Source: a virus. From it: DNA of 64,000 nt. The position numbers and the translations under genes are program-made. The DNA is taken from IMG/VR virus record IMGVR_UViG_3300008267_000009, positions 1-64,000 of that record; one strand, written 5' to 3'. Below the pieces are notes generated by a model. That model saw only the letters and a program-made list of their open reading frames with translations. It was not told the DNA's origin and did no database searches. Of the stretch, positions 33,577-44,200 are shown piece by piece. Numbering within the stretch: the first letter of the stretch is position 1; the number at the start of each line of letters is the position of its first letter.

Positions 33577-33978
33577 ATGTCATTTGACACATTAAAGGTA
33601 ACCGAACTAAAGAAACTTGCCGAAGATTTTGGCGTAGATACAGGAACCTTAAAGAATAAAGCAGACGTAATAGCAGCATTATCAGAAGAAGGCGTAACAT
33701 GGTCTGTATATCAAAAAACACTACAAACAATGAAAGATGTATCAGAAGAAGACACGATTGAAGTATTGCCTAAGTTTGATCACAAAAAAGAGCAGGCGGC
33801 TGGAACTGTCCTAGTAAGAATGACTAGAGATAATTTTAGATATGATATTCAAGGGCATACATTTACAAAGGAGCACCCTTTTGTAGCACTAACTGAAGCA
33901 GAAGCTCAAAAGATTTTTGACGTAGAAGAAGGTTTCAGAGTTGCAACTCCAAAGGAAGTTCAGGAATTTTATAACTAA
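33577..33978 (+). CDS. Head protein with HeH/SAP-like N-terminus (133 aa)
   Basis: The first 40 residues (LKVTELKKLAEDFGVDTG, then LKNKADVIAALSEEGV) form the helix-extended-helix motif found in SAP or LEM-like domains and common in phage head proteins. The C-terminal half (KEHPFVALTEAEAQKIFDVEEG) is unassigned. Position directly after the capsid gene fits a head-completion or decoration role. SD AAAAAGGAG. Confidence 0.6.
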   Translation: MSFDTLKVTELKKLAEDFGVDTGTLKNKADVIAALSEEGVTWSVYQKTLQTMKDVSEEDTIEVLPKFDHKKEQAAGTVLVRMTRDNFRYDIQGHTFTKEHPFVALTEAEAQKIFDVEEGFRVATPKEVQEFYN

Positions 33979-34001
33979 AAGCAATAAGAAGGAGTAGGTC
34001 A

Positions 34002-34985
34002 ATGGCAGAAGTATTGATAGGTACCAACTCGCCAATATCTCATCAGGTATTTTGGCAAGGAGAGGTAGTAGACTCAGATTCTGCCCCAACTGTAAAAGTT
34101 TATGATATTACAGAAGACCCCGCTATTGTTCCATCAATAAGCCCTACTACCATTTTAACAACATTAACTTCAGTTAAAGATGAAACAAATATTGGTTTGT
34201 ACAATGTTTATATTCCTTTAAATATAACAACAAGAAACAGGGTTTTAAAATTAGAGTGGAATTATACCGTAAACTCTTCTGCTGTTTCTAAAACTCACGA
34301 CGTCTCTGTTGTTACTCCATATACCGATTTGTCTCAGATGTACCAAGAGCTTGGTATAAGTTCAGATCCCTCAGATCCATCTTATAGGTCTTATAAAGAA
34401 TTAAAAGCTGCAGAAAATTATGCACGTAGAAAAATTGAAGACTATACTGGACAGTCGTTTTATTTGTACGATGATGTAGAGCTAGTTTATGGTTCTGGGT
34501 CAGATGTTCTACCAACACAACAAAAAATTAATACAATATATAAGCTATATGTAAATGATGTTCTTCTCTATGATAGTTTAAATTCTATAAACAACTGGGG
34601 CCTTAGCCTAGAAGTATCTGAAACTGGATACGGAATTAAAGTTAATAGAGCAAATCTACTAGATAACTCAACATATATTGCAAACGGAATGGTGCCTCCA
34701 TCATTTAATGATTATGGGACTGGTGCATTTATACCAAATGTAAAATATAAGGTTATAGGTAAATTTGGCTGGAATAAAGTGCCAGCCCAAGTTGATTTAG
34801 CATGTATTGAGCTTATTAAAGATTTCTTCTCTAACGATAAAGAATGGAGAAACAGGTACTTAAAAACAATACAGACGTTTGACTGGAACTTTGAGTTTGA
34901 TTCACAAGCTTATACTGGTACTGGAAACGCCTATGCAGATCAGCTTTTATCAGAATATGTCTTAACTCAGTCGGTAATAATTTAA
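34002..34985 (+). CDS. Head-tail connector protein (gp6-like C-terminus)
   Basis: 327 residues. The C-terminal part has YKELKAAENYARRKIEDYTGQSF (about 130-152), IPNVKYKVIGKFGWNKVPAQVDLACIELIKDFF (250-280), and two helices typical of HK97 gp6 or SPP1 gp15-like adaptors. The first 110 residues are a beta-rich domain (LTTLTSVKDETNIGLYNVYIPL) not usual for such proteins. It forms the ring below the portal. SD AAGGAGTAGG. Confidence 0.65.
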   Translation: MAEVLIGTNSPISHQVFWQGEVVDSDSAPTVKVYDITEDPAIVPSISPTTILTTLTSVKDETNIGLYNVYIPLNITTRNRVLKLEWNYTVNSSAVSKTHDVSVVTPYTDLSQMYQELGISSDPSDPSYRSYKELKAAENYARRKIEDYTGQSFYLYDDVELVYGSGSDVLPTQQKINTIYKLYVNDVLLYDSLNSINNWGLSLEVSETGYGIKVNRANLLDNSTYIANGMVPPSFNDYGTGAFIPNVKYKVIGKFGWNKVPAQVDLACIELIKDFFSNDKEWRNRYLKTIQTFDWNFEFDSQAYTGTGNAYADQLLSEYVLTQSVII

Positions 34986-35413
34986 TGAACAATTTAATAG
35001 ACTCCCTACTTTCTATGAAGTTGGATGTATACAGACAAATAGATTCTCAGGATGCAAATACTGGCGCCATTAAAAAAGAATGGATCTTTTATAAAACGGT
35101 GAATTGCCATGCAAAGGGGGTTATAAGTAATTCGGCAACTTCAAGAGGCAGCGACAGACAAGTATTTTCAAATAAGTATTCTAATGAACAGGTTCTACAA
35201 ATAAGAACTTTAGAGAGATTAACAGCTAGAGATAAAATAAGCAATATTCGTGATTCTTCAAATAGGCCAATTTGGACTGAAATAAATTATCCAAATGAGA
35301 CCCCCACAGTTTTTGAAATTATAGGAACGACACCAATAACAGATCCTTTTGGAAAACCTATTGGATTCAACACATCTGTAAAGAGATCGGAGAATCAGCA
35401 AATTGGACTATAA
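34985..35413 (+). CDS. Head closure protein (142 aa)
   Basis: Small beta protein with KLDVYRQIDSQDANTGAIKKEW and ISNIRDSSNRPIWTEI, the pattern of head-closure (SPP1 gp16-like) proteins that plug the connector. Position after the connector agrees. Start overlaps the previous stop (TAATG). Function is by synteny and composition. Confidence 0.55.
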   Translation: MNNLIDSLLSMKLDVYRQIDSQDANTGAIKKEWIFYKTVNCHAKGVISNSATSRGSDRQVFSNKYSNEQVLQIRTLERLTARDKISNIRDSSNRPIWTEINYPNETPTVFEIIGTTPITDPFGKPIGFNTSVKRSENQQIGL

Positions 35414-36194
35414 TGGAATGTTACTTCAAGCAGCCAGCGGCCTAGAAAGATTAGCCGTAGGCAGTAATAGTCGTGATAAGACAATATTTAAAGATAGCAC
35501 AGTTGCTCAAGTATCTGCATATGTTTATTACGAAGCAAACGTCATTGCCAAATTGACTACTAATAAAACATTTCAAAACAAATTCACTAAAGTAATCTTT
35601 GATCAAATAAACAAAGATTTTCCAGAATATATAGATTCTCAATCAAGAATTAAGCCAAAATCTTTTCACCATGTATATGAATGGAAAAAGACTGGAGATG
35701 CTAGCTCTAGATTATTTAAGATAAATAAAGTATCTCAAGATGGACTTTCATTTGCAATTAATTATGAATTTTTGCCATCTAAGGTTGGTGTACCAACTAG
35801 AATGCCAGGCAAAAAGCATGTGTTTAGAGATAAAGCTTTTATTATGGAAAAAGGAGAGCCTCTAATAATCTCTCCACGCTCCTCTAAGCGACTTGTTTTT
35901 TCTATGGATGGAGTTACTGTATTTATGCCAGAAGGGGCTTCAGTGACCGTTAGAAGGCCTGGAGGACCCTCTGTAAAGAACTCCTTTGACCTACAATATT
36001 CTAGATTTTTTAGTGGCCAACTTGTAAGCGGTTCAATTAAAAAATCAGGATTTCAAAAAATGTTTAATAGTTCTATTTCAAAAGCATTAAGCGTTCCATC
36101 AAATATTAAAAGAGTTCAATATTCATTTTCTCCAAATTATATTCGTTCACAGGCGGACTCTGCACTTACTCAGGCATTTGGAGGGTCATTATGA
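35403..36194 (+). CDS. Head-tail joining protein, HK97 gp10-like (263 aa)
   Basis: Contains TKVIFDQINKDFPEYI, HHVYEWKKTGDASSRLFKI and RDKAFIMEKGEPLII, fitting a tail-joining (minor tail, gp10-type) protein. TTG at 35403 has GGAGA about nine bases upstream and overlaps the previous gene; an in-frame ATG at 35418 lacks an SD. Assigned mostly by position. Confidence 0.5.
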   Translation: MDYNGMLLQAASGLERLAVGSNSRDKTIFKDSTVAQVSAYVYYEANVIAKLTTNKTFQNKFTKVIFDQINKDFPEYIDSQSRIKPKSFHHVYEWKKTGDASSRLFKINKVSQDGLSFAINYEFLPSKVGVPTRMPGKKHVFRDKAFIMEKGEPLIISPRSSKRLVFSMDGVTVFMPEGASVTVRRPGGPSVKNSFDLQYSRFFSGQLVSGSIKKSGFQKMFNSSISKALSVPSNIKRVQYSFSPNYIRSQADSALTQAFGGSL

Positions 36195-36703
36195 CAGCAG
36201 ACTATAAGTTAGATGCCTCAATAGAAATAAGAAAATATTTGTGGGATCAAATTTTAACAATAGGTCTATTAGAAGCAGACGATTATTACTCAGACAGCCT
36301 TGGTTCATCAATTGTTCCCATTATTCCAGTTCAACAGTCTCCAGAGATGAATCAATTTTTAAGTGGCAAAACCCATATTGTGTATGACAAGATTGGTATG
36401 TCGTATGAAGAGAATTGGGCAATATGTTGCGAACAAATACTTTTTACTATTTATTCAACAGACGTTTCTGAGATAAATCAGCTTAGAAATTTTATGACAG
36501 ATTTATTTAGAAGAATGGATGACTCAGCAAGGGATCTAAATTTGTGGGGTGGAGTATCTGATAAGTTTAAGTTCTACAGCATTTTTATATCAGAGATTTC
36601 CCCAACTAGTCCTTCTGAAGAAATCCAGGGATTTTTGTCTTCAGATGTAATCCTTGAAGTTAAGTATGCCAGGATATCTGACGTAAATGGCAGGTTTGTA
36701 TAG
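36191..36703 (+). CDS. Tail terminator-like protein (170 aa)
   Basis: Short protein with IEIRKYLWDQILTIGLLEADDYY and KTHIVYDKIGMSYEENWAICCEQILFTIYS, the pattern of tail-completion proteins that cap the tail tube. Sits between the joining protein and the major tail protein, the usual slot. ATGA overlap with the previous gene. Confidence 0.55.
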   Translation: MTADYKLDASIEIRKYLWDQILTIGLLEADDYYSDSLGSSIVPIIPVQQSPEMNQFLSGKTHIVYDKIGMSYEENWAICCEQILFTIYSTDVSEINQLRNFMTDLFRRMDDSARDLNLWGGVSDKFKFYSIFISEISPTSPSEEIQGFLSSDVILEVKYARISDVNGRFV

Positions 36704-36706
36704 AGT

Positions 36707-36735
36707 TTGCCTTTGGGTCGTTTATCCACTACAAT
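36707..36735 (+). promoter_or_regulatory. Promoter TTGCCT-17-TACAAT of the major tail gene
   Basis: TTGCCT (36707-36712), 17-base spacer, TACAAT (36730-36735). A leader of about 60 bases follows to the SD (CAGGAGGT) before the ATG at 36805. Places high-level transcription on the major tail gene. Confidence 0.6.
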
Positions 36736-36804
36736 TAGACAAGAGGAACGGCCTAGCCAGCCACAAAAACTTAATATTATGTTTAAAAAACAGGAGGTAT
36801 AACA

Positions 36805-37518
36805 ATGGCATTTAATAATGCAAAGAATATTCTTGTTGGTGCATCACCACTATATGTATCAGTCAAGGATTCAACAGATCCATCATACGTTGAAAATATT
36901 CTAGATTCAGGTTCAGGAGTTTCATTTGCTCCAAGAACATCAGCCGCAACTACACTTGCAGCATCTAATCTAGTTCGTAACGTTGGTTTCACCAACAATG
37001 GTCTTCAGATCACTTACAACCCAACATATGATTCAGTAACAGTAGATCAGCTTCTTGATACAGCTAAGCTTTTCAAGTCAGCGATGGAAGTTATGATTGC
37101 AACCGAAATGTCTGAAGGAACACTTGCAAACGTTCTTTTGGTATTCGGACAGGGAGCTTCAACTCTCACAAAGGATAACGTAGCATCAACAGATGCATAC
37201 CCTACAAAGGGCGCAACAGGTGCAGACGATAAGTCTCTAACACTTGGCCTTGAGGCTGGAGCACTTGGTGTTCAGCCAACAGAGCGTCAGTTGTTTGCAG
37301 TTGGTCAAGCACCAACTCTTGCAAAGGGTGCATCGGCAGAAGTAGCAGCAACAACAGAGCGTGTATATTATGCACGTCGTGTTCTTTCTGTACAACAGTC
37401 ACAGTTCTCACTAGCACGTAATACACCAACAACTTTCCCAGTAACATTCCGTCTGCTTCCAGACGCTAATTACACTGGTTCAGAATATGGTAAGATTATT
37501 GACCGAGTTCTTGCGTAA
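36805..37518 (+). CDS. Major tail protein (237 aa)
   Basis: Begins MAFNNAKNILVGASPLYV. Beta-rich (NNGLQITYNPTYDSVTVDQLL, TTFPVTFRLLPDANYTGSEYG), size and position right for the tail-tube subunit. Codon composition is C-rich like the capsid gene, in contrast to the neighbours, consistent with high expression. Has its own promoter and terminator. Strong SD. Confidence 0.8.
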   Translation: MAFNNAKNILVGASPLYVSVKDSTDPSYVENILDSGSGVSFAPRTSAATTLAASNLVRNVGFTNNGLQITYNPTYDSVTVDQLLDTAKLFKSAMEVMIATEMSEGTLANVLLVFGQGASTLTKDNVASTDAYPTKGATGADDKSLTLGLEAGALGVQPTERQLFAVGQAPTLAKGASAEVAATTERVYYARRVLSVQQSQFSLARNTPTTFPVTFRLLPDANYTGSEYGKIIDRVLA

Positions 37519-37535
37519 TTAATTTATTAATTAAC

Positions 37536-37567
37536 AGGGCCCCCCAGAAATGGGGGGTCTTCTGTTT
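37536..37567 (+). terminator. Terminator after the major tail gene
   Basis: Stem 36-45 with 52-61 of the 37500s: six C-G pairs flanked by G-U and G-C pairs, loop AGAAAT (37546-37551), followed by CTGTTT. Immediately downstream of the major tail stop. Confidence 0.75.
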
Positions 37568-37594
37568 GTGGTGATAATACCTATATGTTATAAT
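37566..37594 (+). promoter_or_regulatory. Promoter TTGTGG-17-TATAAT
   Basis: TTGTGG (37566-37571), 17-base spacer, perfect TATAAT (37589-37594). Starts directly after the terminator and drives the chaperone and tape measure genes. Leader has AGGAGG (37612-37617) before the TTG start. Confidence 0.65.
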
Positions 37595-37623
37595 AAATGA
37601 GACTAGATCCTAGGAGGATTAAA

Positions 37624-37956
37624 TTGGCAACAACAGTATATAATGTAGAAGAAATCACCTTACAAAATGGTGCCGTAGTAAAACTTAAGCCTTTAACAAT
37701 TAAAGAGCTTAGAAAGTTTATGCAAGCCATCCAAAGAACTGGTGAAGCAACAACAGAAGATGAAACTCTAGATATTTTAATTGATGCAGTAGCAGTAGCA
37801 CTAGAAAAGCAGCAACCAGAACTCGTAGCAAATAGAGACGCATTAGAAGATGCTCTTGACGTTCCAACCATCAACCGCATACTTGAAGTATGTGGTGGTA
37901 TTAAGTTGGACGACCCAAACCTACTAGCGGCAGCGGTTCTGGCTGGTCAGAACTAG
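37624..37956 (+). CDS. Tail assembly chaperone (gpG-like, 110 aa)
   Basis: Shorter product of the chaperone pair that assembles the tape measure and tube. TTG start at 37624 has a perfect AGGAGG six bases upstream; the in-frame ATG at 37597 lies too close to the TATAAT box. Contains VKLKPLTIKELRKFMQAI and VEEITLQNGA, and KLDDPNLLAAAV at the end where the slippery site lies. The gpG/gpGT arrangement is conserved in long-tailed phages. Confidence 0.75.
   Translation: MATTVYNVEEITLQNGAVVKLKPLTIKELRKFMQAIQRTGEATTEDETLDILIDAVAVALEKQQPELVANRDALEDALDVPTINRILEVCGGIKLDDPNLLAAAVLAGQN
37914..37920 (+). other. -1 frameshift slippery site C-CCA-AAC
   Basis: CCCAAAC is in the zero frame as C CCA AAC, the X-XXY-YYZ form. 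Slipping back one base reads CCC AAA, then continues from 37920 into the downstream frame, which stays open to 38285. Twelve codons remain before the zero-frame stop at 37956. No clear stimulatory structure was seen by eye. Confidence 0.75.
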
Positions 37957-38285
37957 ACTTAGCCGCTTTATTAGGAGAAGTTTTTCTTTTAGGTCATTGG
38001 AAAAATTACGAAGAACTAGAAGAAAGTCTTTCAATGCCAGAGTTATTGCAAACATTGAAATCTATTAAAAAGAAAGAGTCGGAGGAAAGAAAGTTTCTTG
38101 CAGGAATGCAAGGTATCGATCTTAACATCGAAGAAGAAAAAAACGAAGGTCCTACCTTTGAAGATGTCAGAAGAAAAGCATTAGGAATTGAAGCAGACGG
38201 ATCTGACATAGTTTCACTACAAGGACAATTTGCTGCAGAAGCAGGATTTGGAATTGGAGCAGGTTTAGGATATTCTAAGGAGTAA
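37920..38285 (+). CDS. Frameshift extension of the tail chaperone (gpT part)
   Basis: Read after a -1 slip at 37914-37920; the joint product is about 229 residues from 37597, or 220 from 37624. Contains LDLAALLGEVFLLGHWKNYEELEESL and KKKESEERKFLAGM. A free start at 38034 has no SD. The T part binds the tape measure in lambda-type phages. Directly upstream of the tape measure gene. Confidence 0.75.
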   Translation, partial: PTSGSGSGWSELDLAALLGEVFLLGHWKNYEELEESLSMPELLQTLKSIKKKESEERKFLAGMQGIDLNIEEEKNEGPTFEDVRRKALGIEADGSDIVSLQGQFAAEAGFGIGAGLGYSKE

Positions 38286-38288
38286 TAA

Positions 38289-41200
38289 ATGGCTGATGAA
38301 CAAGTAAGAACCCGAATTACCGCAGATGCGGATTTTTCGGGACTCATTGCAGATGTTCATAAAGTAACCGCATCCCTATCTAAACTGCAAGAAAAAATTG
38401 CATCATCAAACAAGATGTTTGCAAATCAAATTGCAGTAATGAATAGGTCCTTTTCGGACACTTTAAGAAGCACAGGCCAATTTTCAACACACTTTGTAAG
38501 CTTAAATTCTGATGTAGAAAAATTTGGAAAAAATTTAGATTCAGGACAGCTTAAGTTAAATCAATATTATAAGACTATGCAAAATCACGCCAAAACATCT
38601 GGCGGACTTATTAGAGATCTTGCAAAACAACAAGTAGCATTGCAAAACGCAATTATACAGCCTCTGGGAAGAAATGCTCAGGGGCTAATGCAATTTAACG
38701 TACAGGTGCCTAGAGGCCTTGACGAAGTAAAAAATAAAACTGCAATTGCAAGACAAGAACTTCAGATTATGAATAAAGTTGTTCAGCAGGGCGCTGGTCA
38801 ACTTATTAACTGGGGTAAAAATACACAGTGGGCAGGTCGTCAGTTAACTGTAGGTCTTACACTTCCTCTAGCAGCATTTGGAAAAGCTGCAGCAGATGCT
38901 TTTAGAACGGCAGATGCAGAGTTAACAAGACTTGTAAAGGTTTATGGAGATACTGCTGGAACTACAACAGAAGAATTAGGTAAGGTAAGACAAGAGGTTG
39001 AGGCAACAGCTAAAGCTTTATCTCAAAATTTAGGTGCGTCATATAGAGAAACTTTAGCGCTAGGCGCAGATATTGCAGCAACAGGAAAAACTGGACAGGA
39101 GCTTATTGCTTCAATCGAAGAAACAACTAGACTTGCAGTGCTTGGAGAAGTTGATAGAGCAGAAGCAATGAAAGCAACATTAGCAATTCAATCTGCATTT
39201 AAACAAAATACAGATCAACTATCAGAATCAATTAACTTTTTAAACGCAGTTGAAAACCAAACATCAACAAGTCTAAATGATTTGGTGGAAGCAATTCCAA
39301 AGGCTGGACCAGTAATTCAAGGTTTAGGCGGAAGCGTAAAAGATTTAGCTCTTTATTTAACAGCTATGCGTGAAGGTGGAATTAATGCATCTGAAGGTGC
39401 TAACGCACTAAAATCAGGTCTTGCATCTTTAATTAACCCTACAGATAAAGCTGTAGAACAATTTAAGGGATTTGGAATAGATCTTTTAGGAATTGTAAAT
39501 GACAATGCTGGAAGCACCACAGATACCTTACTTGCTTTGCAAGCAGCATTAGATCAGCTTGATCCATTAAAAAAGCAACAAGCAATTGAAAATTTATTTG
39601 GTAAATTCCAGTTTTCTAGAATGAATGCCCTATTTGAAAATCTAGGAAAACAAGGAAGCCAGACACTACAAGTTTTAGACTTAATGAAAGCAAGCACAGG
39701 CGATTTGGGAGCATTGGCTGATCGAGAATTAAAGGCTGTTACAGAATCTGCTTCTGGAAGATATAATAGAGCTGTAGAAGGATTAAAGGCTGAGTTGGCC
39801 ACAGTAGGAAATCAATTTTTAGCAATTAACACAACATTAATTAATGTTGTTACAAAAATATTAGAATTTGTAGATAATTTACCTAAGCCATTAAAACAAG
39901 TACTAACATTATTTGGAGGGCTAACAGCTGTAGCTGGACCACTTATTATGTTAACTGGTGTACTTGCAAACTTCTTTGGATATATAGTAAAGGGTGTATT
40001 CCATATGAAGGCTCTGTTTAAAGGCGGAGAAGGATGGAAATATTTAACTCCAGAAATTTTAGCAGCAGAAAAAGCTGGAAGTTTAATTGAACAAACTCTT
40101 TATAGCGATGCTAAAGCAGCAGGAGTTTTACAGCTAGCATTAAGAAATCTTATTGATGAGTTTAGTGTTCTAGAAGCAAAAGCAGCAACTGGTTCAATAT
40201 CTGTAGCCCCAGCAGTTAACACTATGGCTGGAAATTTAGTTCAACGAGCAGGCGCAGGAGCAAGAGTAGTTGATAAAAATCACCCACTTGTAGGACCAGC
40301 TTATTCAAGGGCAAGTTCTCACATGAATCCTCGTGGAGTTATGTCAACAACAGAAAGACTTAATCAAACAATGTTCGGCATGGTTCCTGGATCTATTCCA
40401 GTAAATCAAAGAATTGGTCAGAACCCACAAATTTATGCAGAGTCAGAATTACCAAATATACCAGGACTTACAAGAGTTAATGGAGCATCTACTGGCATAG
40501 TCGCCTCTGAAGCTGGAAAATGGCATGCAATGATGGCGACATTAGGCATGCAGTCAAAAGCAGAAATTGCTGCACTTAAAAAATCTATTGCTACTACTGG
40601 ATTAGCAAGCGCAGAATTTATGCAAGTGTTTGACGATGTTTTGCCAGCAGTTCAAGCTATTACTAAAAATGCAGCAATTGAGTCAAGAGCAATCATAGCA
40701 CAACTTGAAGCAGGAGCAATGAATGTTCAACAGGCTAGAGCAGAAATTATGGCACTAAACTCTAGGACAGAAGCTCTTATTGCAGAAACAACTATGGCAC
40801 AAGCAAAGGGAATGGGTAGGACTTTAAATCCAACTGTAATTCCTACATTAAATCAGCCAGTTGTAACGGCTACTGGTAAGTCTAATATGCGTGAGCTTTT
40901 TAAGAAAAGCAAAACAAAAAACTTTATTGATAGTATTGCTAGAAATTTAGGAGTAAGAACATCAGGTGCTGGTTATAATATAGAGACTACTAAGCCAAAA
41001 AATTTCAATGATGGTGGATATGTATATACAGCAAATGATGGAAGCATAGTTCCTGGGCCAAACATAAATGCAGATGTTGTTCCAGCAATGCTTACACCAG
41101 GAGAATTCGTTGTAAATGCTCAGGCAACAAAACAAAACCTACCATTGCTTATGGCTATTAATGGTGGCGCTGGAGGAACAGGTCCAAACTTTAATGGCGG

Positions 41201-44200
41201 AGGAACAGCCACAGATCTAGATTTATACAGACAAATATTGTCTATTGAAGAAAGATATGCAACATCTCCAAACTGGGGAGATGAGGCTAGATTTAGAGCT
41301 ATAATGAATAATGCTAGCGCACTAGTGCCTCTTGGCGTAGATCCGTCAGATGCAATTGCTATGGCAACAGCGGACGTAGATACTGCTTTAAGAAATTCTT
41401 TTAGAAAAGATTTACGTGGCGGGCAAGGTGAGATTGATAGAAGATTATTTAAAGAGCAAGCAAGAAAAGTAACTCAAGCTAGACACAGATATATTAAACA
41501 AAAATATGGAAGATCATTGCTTACAAAAAATGCTGGCGGTCTGCAGGCTTTGTCTGCAAAACAAGCAAATCAAGATTCTGTAAAACTTTTAAGATTACTA
41601 GAAGCATCAGATCCAAAAATGGCGGCAAGGGTTTTCCCTAGATTATTCCCAGACGTAGACCCTTCTAAAATTAGACTATCAGATTTAACAAGTAGAAATC
41701 TTTTTGAATCAGAACACGTTTCTCCAAAAGACAAGTCTGGCTTTAGAAACTGGGGATATAATGCTGCAGGTAATTATATGCAGGCAATTGCTGGCGAGTC
41801 TAATATTAATAGATTGCACAACACTCTTGGAAATAGAGGCCTTGTTCCAAATGCCGTGCCGTTAACAACATCATCTGCAGAATCAGTGCAGAAACAAATG
41901 AGAGCTAAGCGTGGAAATATATCTTATCCAAAAGCAGTTTCAATGTCTCCTTCTAGAAGTACCAGAATTGCTAAAGCAATAATTGGTGCATCTTCAAGAA
42001 GAAGATTATTTAGTATGGCTTCTGCTGGCGGAATGAATAAGGGCGGAATGGTTTATGCAAACAAGGGAGGAATAATACCTTCATTAAGATCTGGATTTAG
42101 CGAGGGACGTGCTGGAAAATCTGGAGGAGAGCCTTCCGAAATGGGAGGAATGGGACAATTTGGTTTAGGTATGGGCTTGCAAATGGCTGGCATGTATACT
42201 GGAGGAAGCCTTGGAACTGGAATGATGGCTTCAGGAACTGCTCTTCAAATGTTGCCTATGTTACAAATGCTAAAGCCAGCAATGGGACAATTAAAAAATA
42301 TTACTGGGGCAGTAAGTTTATTTGGAAGAATTGCTGGATCAGCGTTTAGAATAGCTGGAGCAGCAGTAAAATTCTTTACTGGCCCTGTTGGACTAGCAAT
42401 AATTGCAGTAGGTGGTTTAGTTGCAGCATATAAATTAATTAAAAAAGAAATAGCAGAACAAAGAAGAGAAACAGCTTTGTTAAATGGAATAACAAAAGAA
42501 GGCGCAAAAGAAGCTGGAATATCTTATGAAACAATGACAGAAAAGCTAAAGCGTGTTAACGCTGAACTAAAGCTTCAAAGAGAAAAAGGATTGCTTGCCT
42601 ATGAAGCAACAACAAATTCTGGAGTATCTGGATTAACATTAACAATTGCAGAGTTAAAAAAGCTTAAAGAAACTGCAAAAGAAACTATGCCTACGCTGTA
42701 TGCAACATTTAATAACATTGATTCTTCTAAGGTAAATGATTTAGCTGCTAACCTAAAAGCACAATTTGTTGCAGGCGGAATGAGTGCACAAGACGCTACA
42801 AATAAAATTTATGCATTAATTGAGGCATCTAATAAGGCTGGTCAAGGATTTAATGCAATAGCTCAAAAGGGTTTTCAGCAAATTGTAGATAAAGGGTCTG
42901 CAGCATCCTTTACTATAGAAACATTAAAGGGAAATATTTTAGATTTTGAAAAAGGAATTAGAGACGTAGATTCTGCAGCTTTCTCTGGCAATGTTGATTC
43001 AGTTATTAATTCTTTAGAAGGAGCAGTAAATGCTTTAGTTGGAACAAGAGATGCTAGTGGGCAAAAAATAACAGAAGCTCAAGCATTAGTTATGCAATAC
43101 GAAAAGCTTAATACTCTAGGGGTAAAAAATCTTCAAATTGGAGAAACCGCTCTAAATAATTTAAAGAAAGAAAATCCTTTGCTAGCAAGCATATTAAAGT
43201 CAACGGATACTGTTGGAGGAATGTGGGCAAAGGTAAGATTACAGACTGCTGGAGTTAATGTTAATTTAAAAAACATGAGCTCTGAACTAGCAATATCTCT
43301 TTCTCTTTACCAAGATGCTTTAGAGCAAGCAGGCGATCAAATAGAATCTGGAGAAGTTGTTTCAGATGCATTAGGAAAAGCAGCAGCGGGATCCAAAAAA
43401 CTTGGCGAAGAAATTAAAAAGAATTCTGATATTCTTAAAAAGGCAGAAGATGCTCAAATAGGAATGGATAGGGCAGCTATTAAAAGAATTAATGACAAGA
43501 TTGCTGCAATAAGAAAAGAGGCAGATGCAAAAAAGAAAGCAATGTCAGATGCCCTTGAATCAGAAAATACAGAATTAGAGTTACAAAAACTTCAATTAGA
43601 AGCACAGGCTCAACTAGCTCGTGGAGACAGAGATGGTTATGCACAGACACAGCTTGCTATTAAACAATTGGTAAATGAAACCCAAGCTAAAAAGGCTATG
43701 CAAAAAGTTGATGAACTTGCTCAAAAAGAAGAAGACAAGTGGAGAAAGAAGCTAGATGACGATCAAGAAAAGAAAGATAGACAAGGTGATAAGGTTGATG
43801 CTGCAAATAAAGGAAACAATAGAGCGGTAGAGACAAAAGCCAAGGTAGACGAGTACCTTGCAAAGCTTACAGCTCTTGCACAAAGAATGTCTAATGCTCA
43901 AAGATTAAAAGATCCAACAAGAAGAAAAGAATCTGTAGATGCTGTAACTGGAGAAAAAAATCTTTTAATTGAAAATCTTGGCAAAGAGTCTAAAGAAGTA
44001 AGAGAATTTTTTAGCAATTATGTTGACCCTTCAACTGGTAAAAAATTAAAGGGTGTTGCTAAGTGGGGTGGCGGAGCAGATTCTGAATTTAATAAGCTTG
44101 TTCAAGAAATGGAAAAACAGGCTGGCACCAACTATGACAAGATGGTTAAAGACCTTGGTGGGGGTTCAACTTTAAATGACGTTGTAAGAGCAATGGGTGG

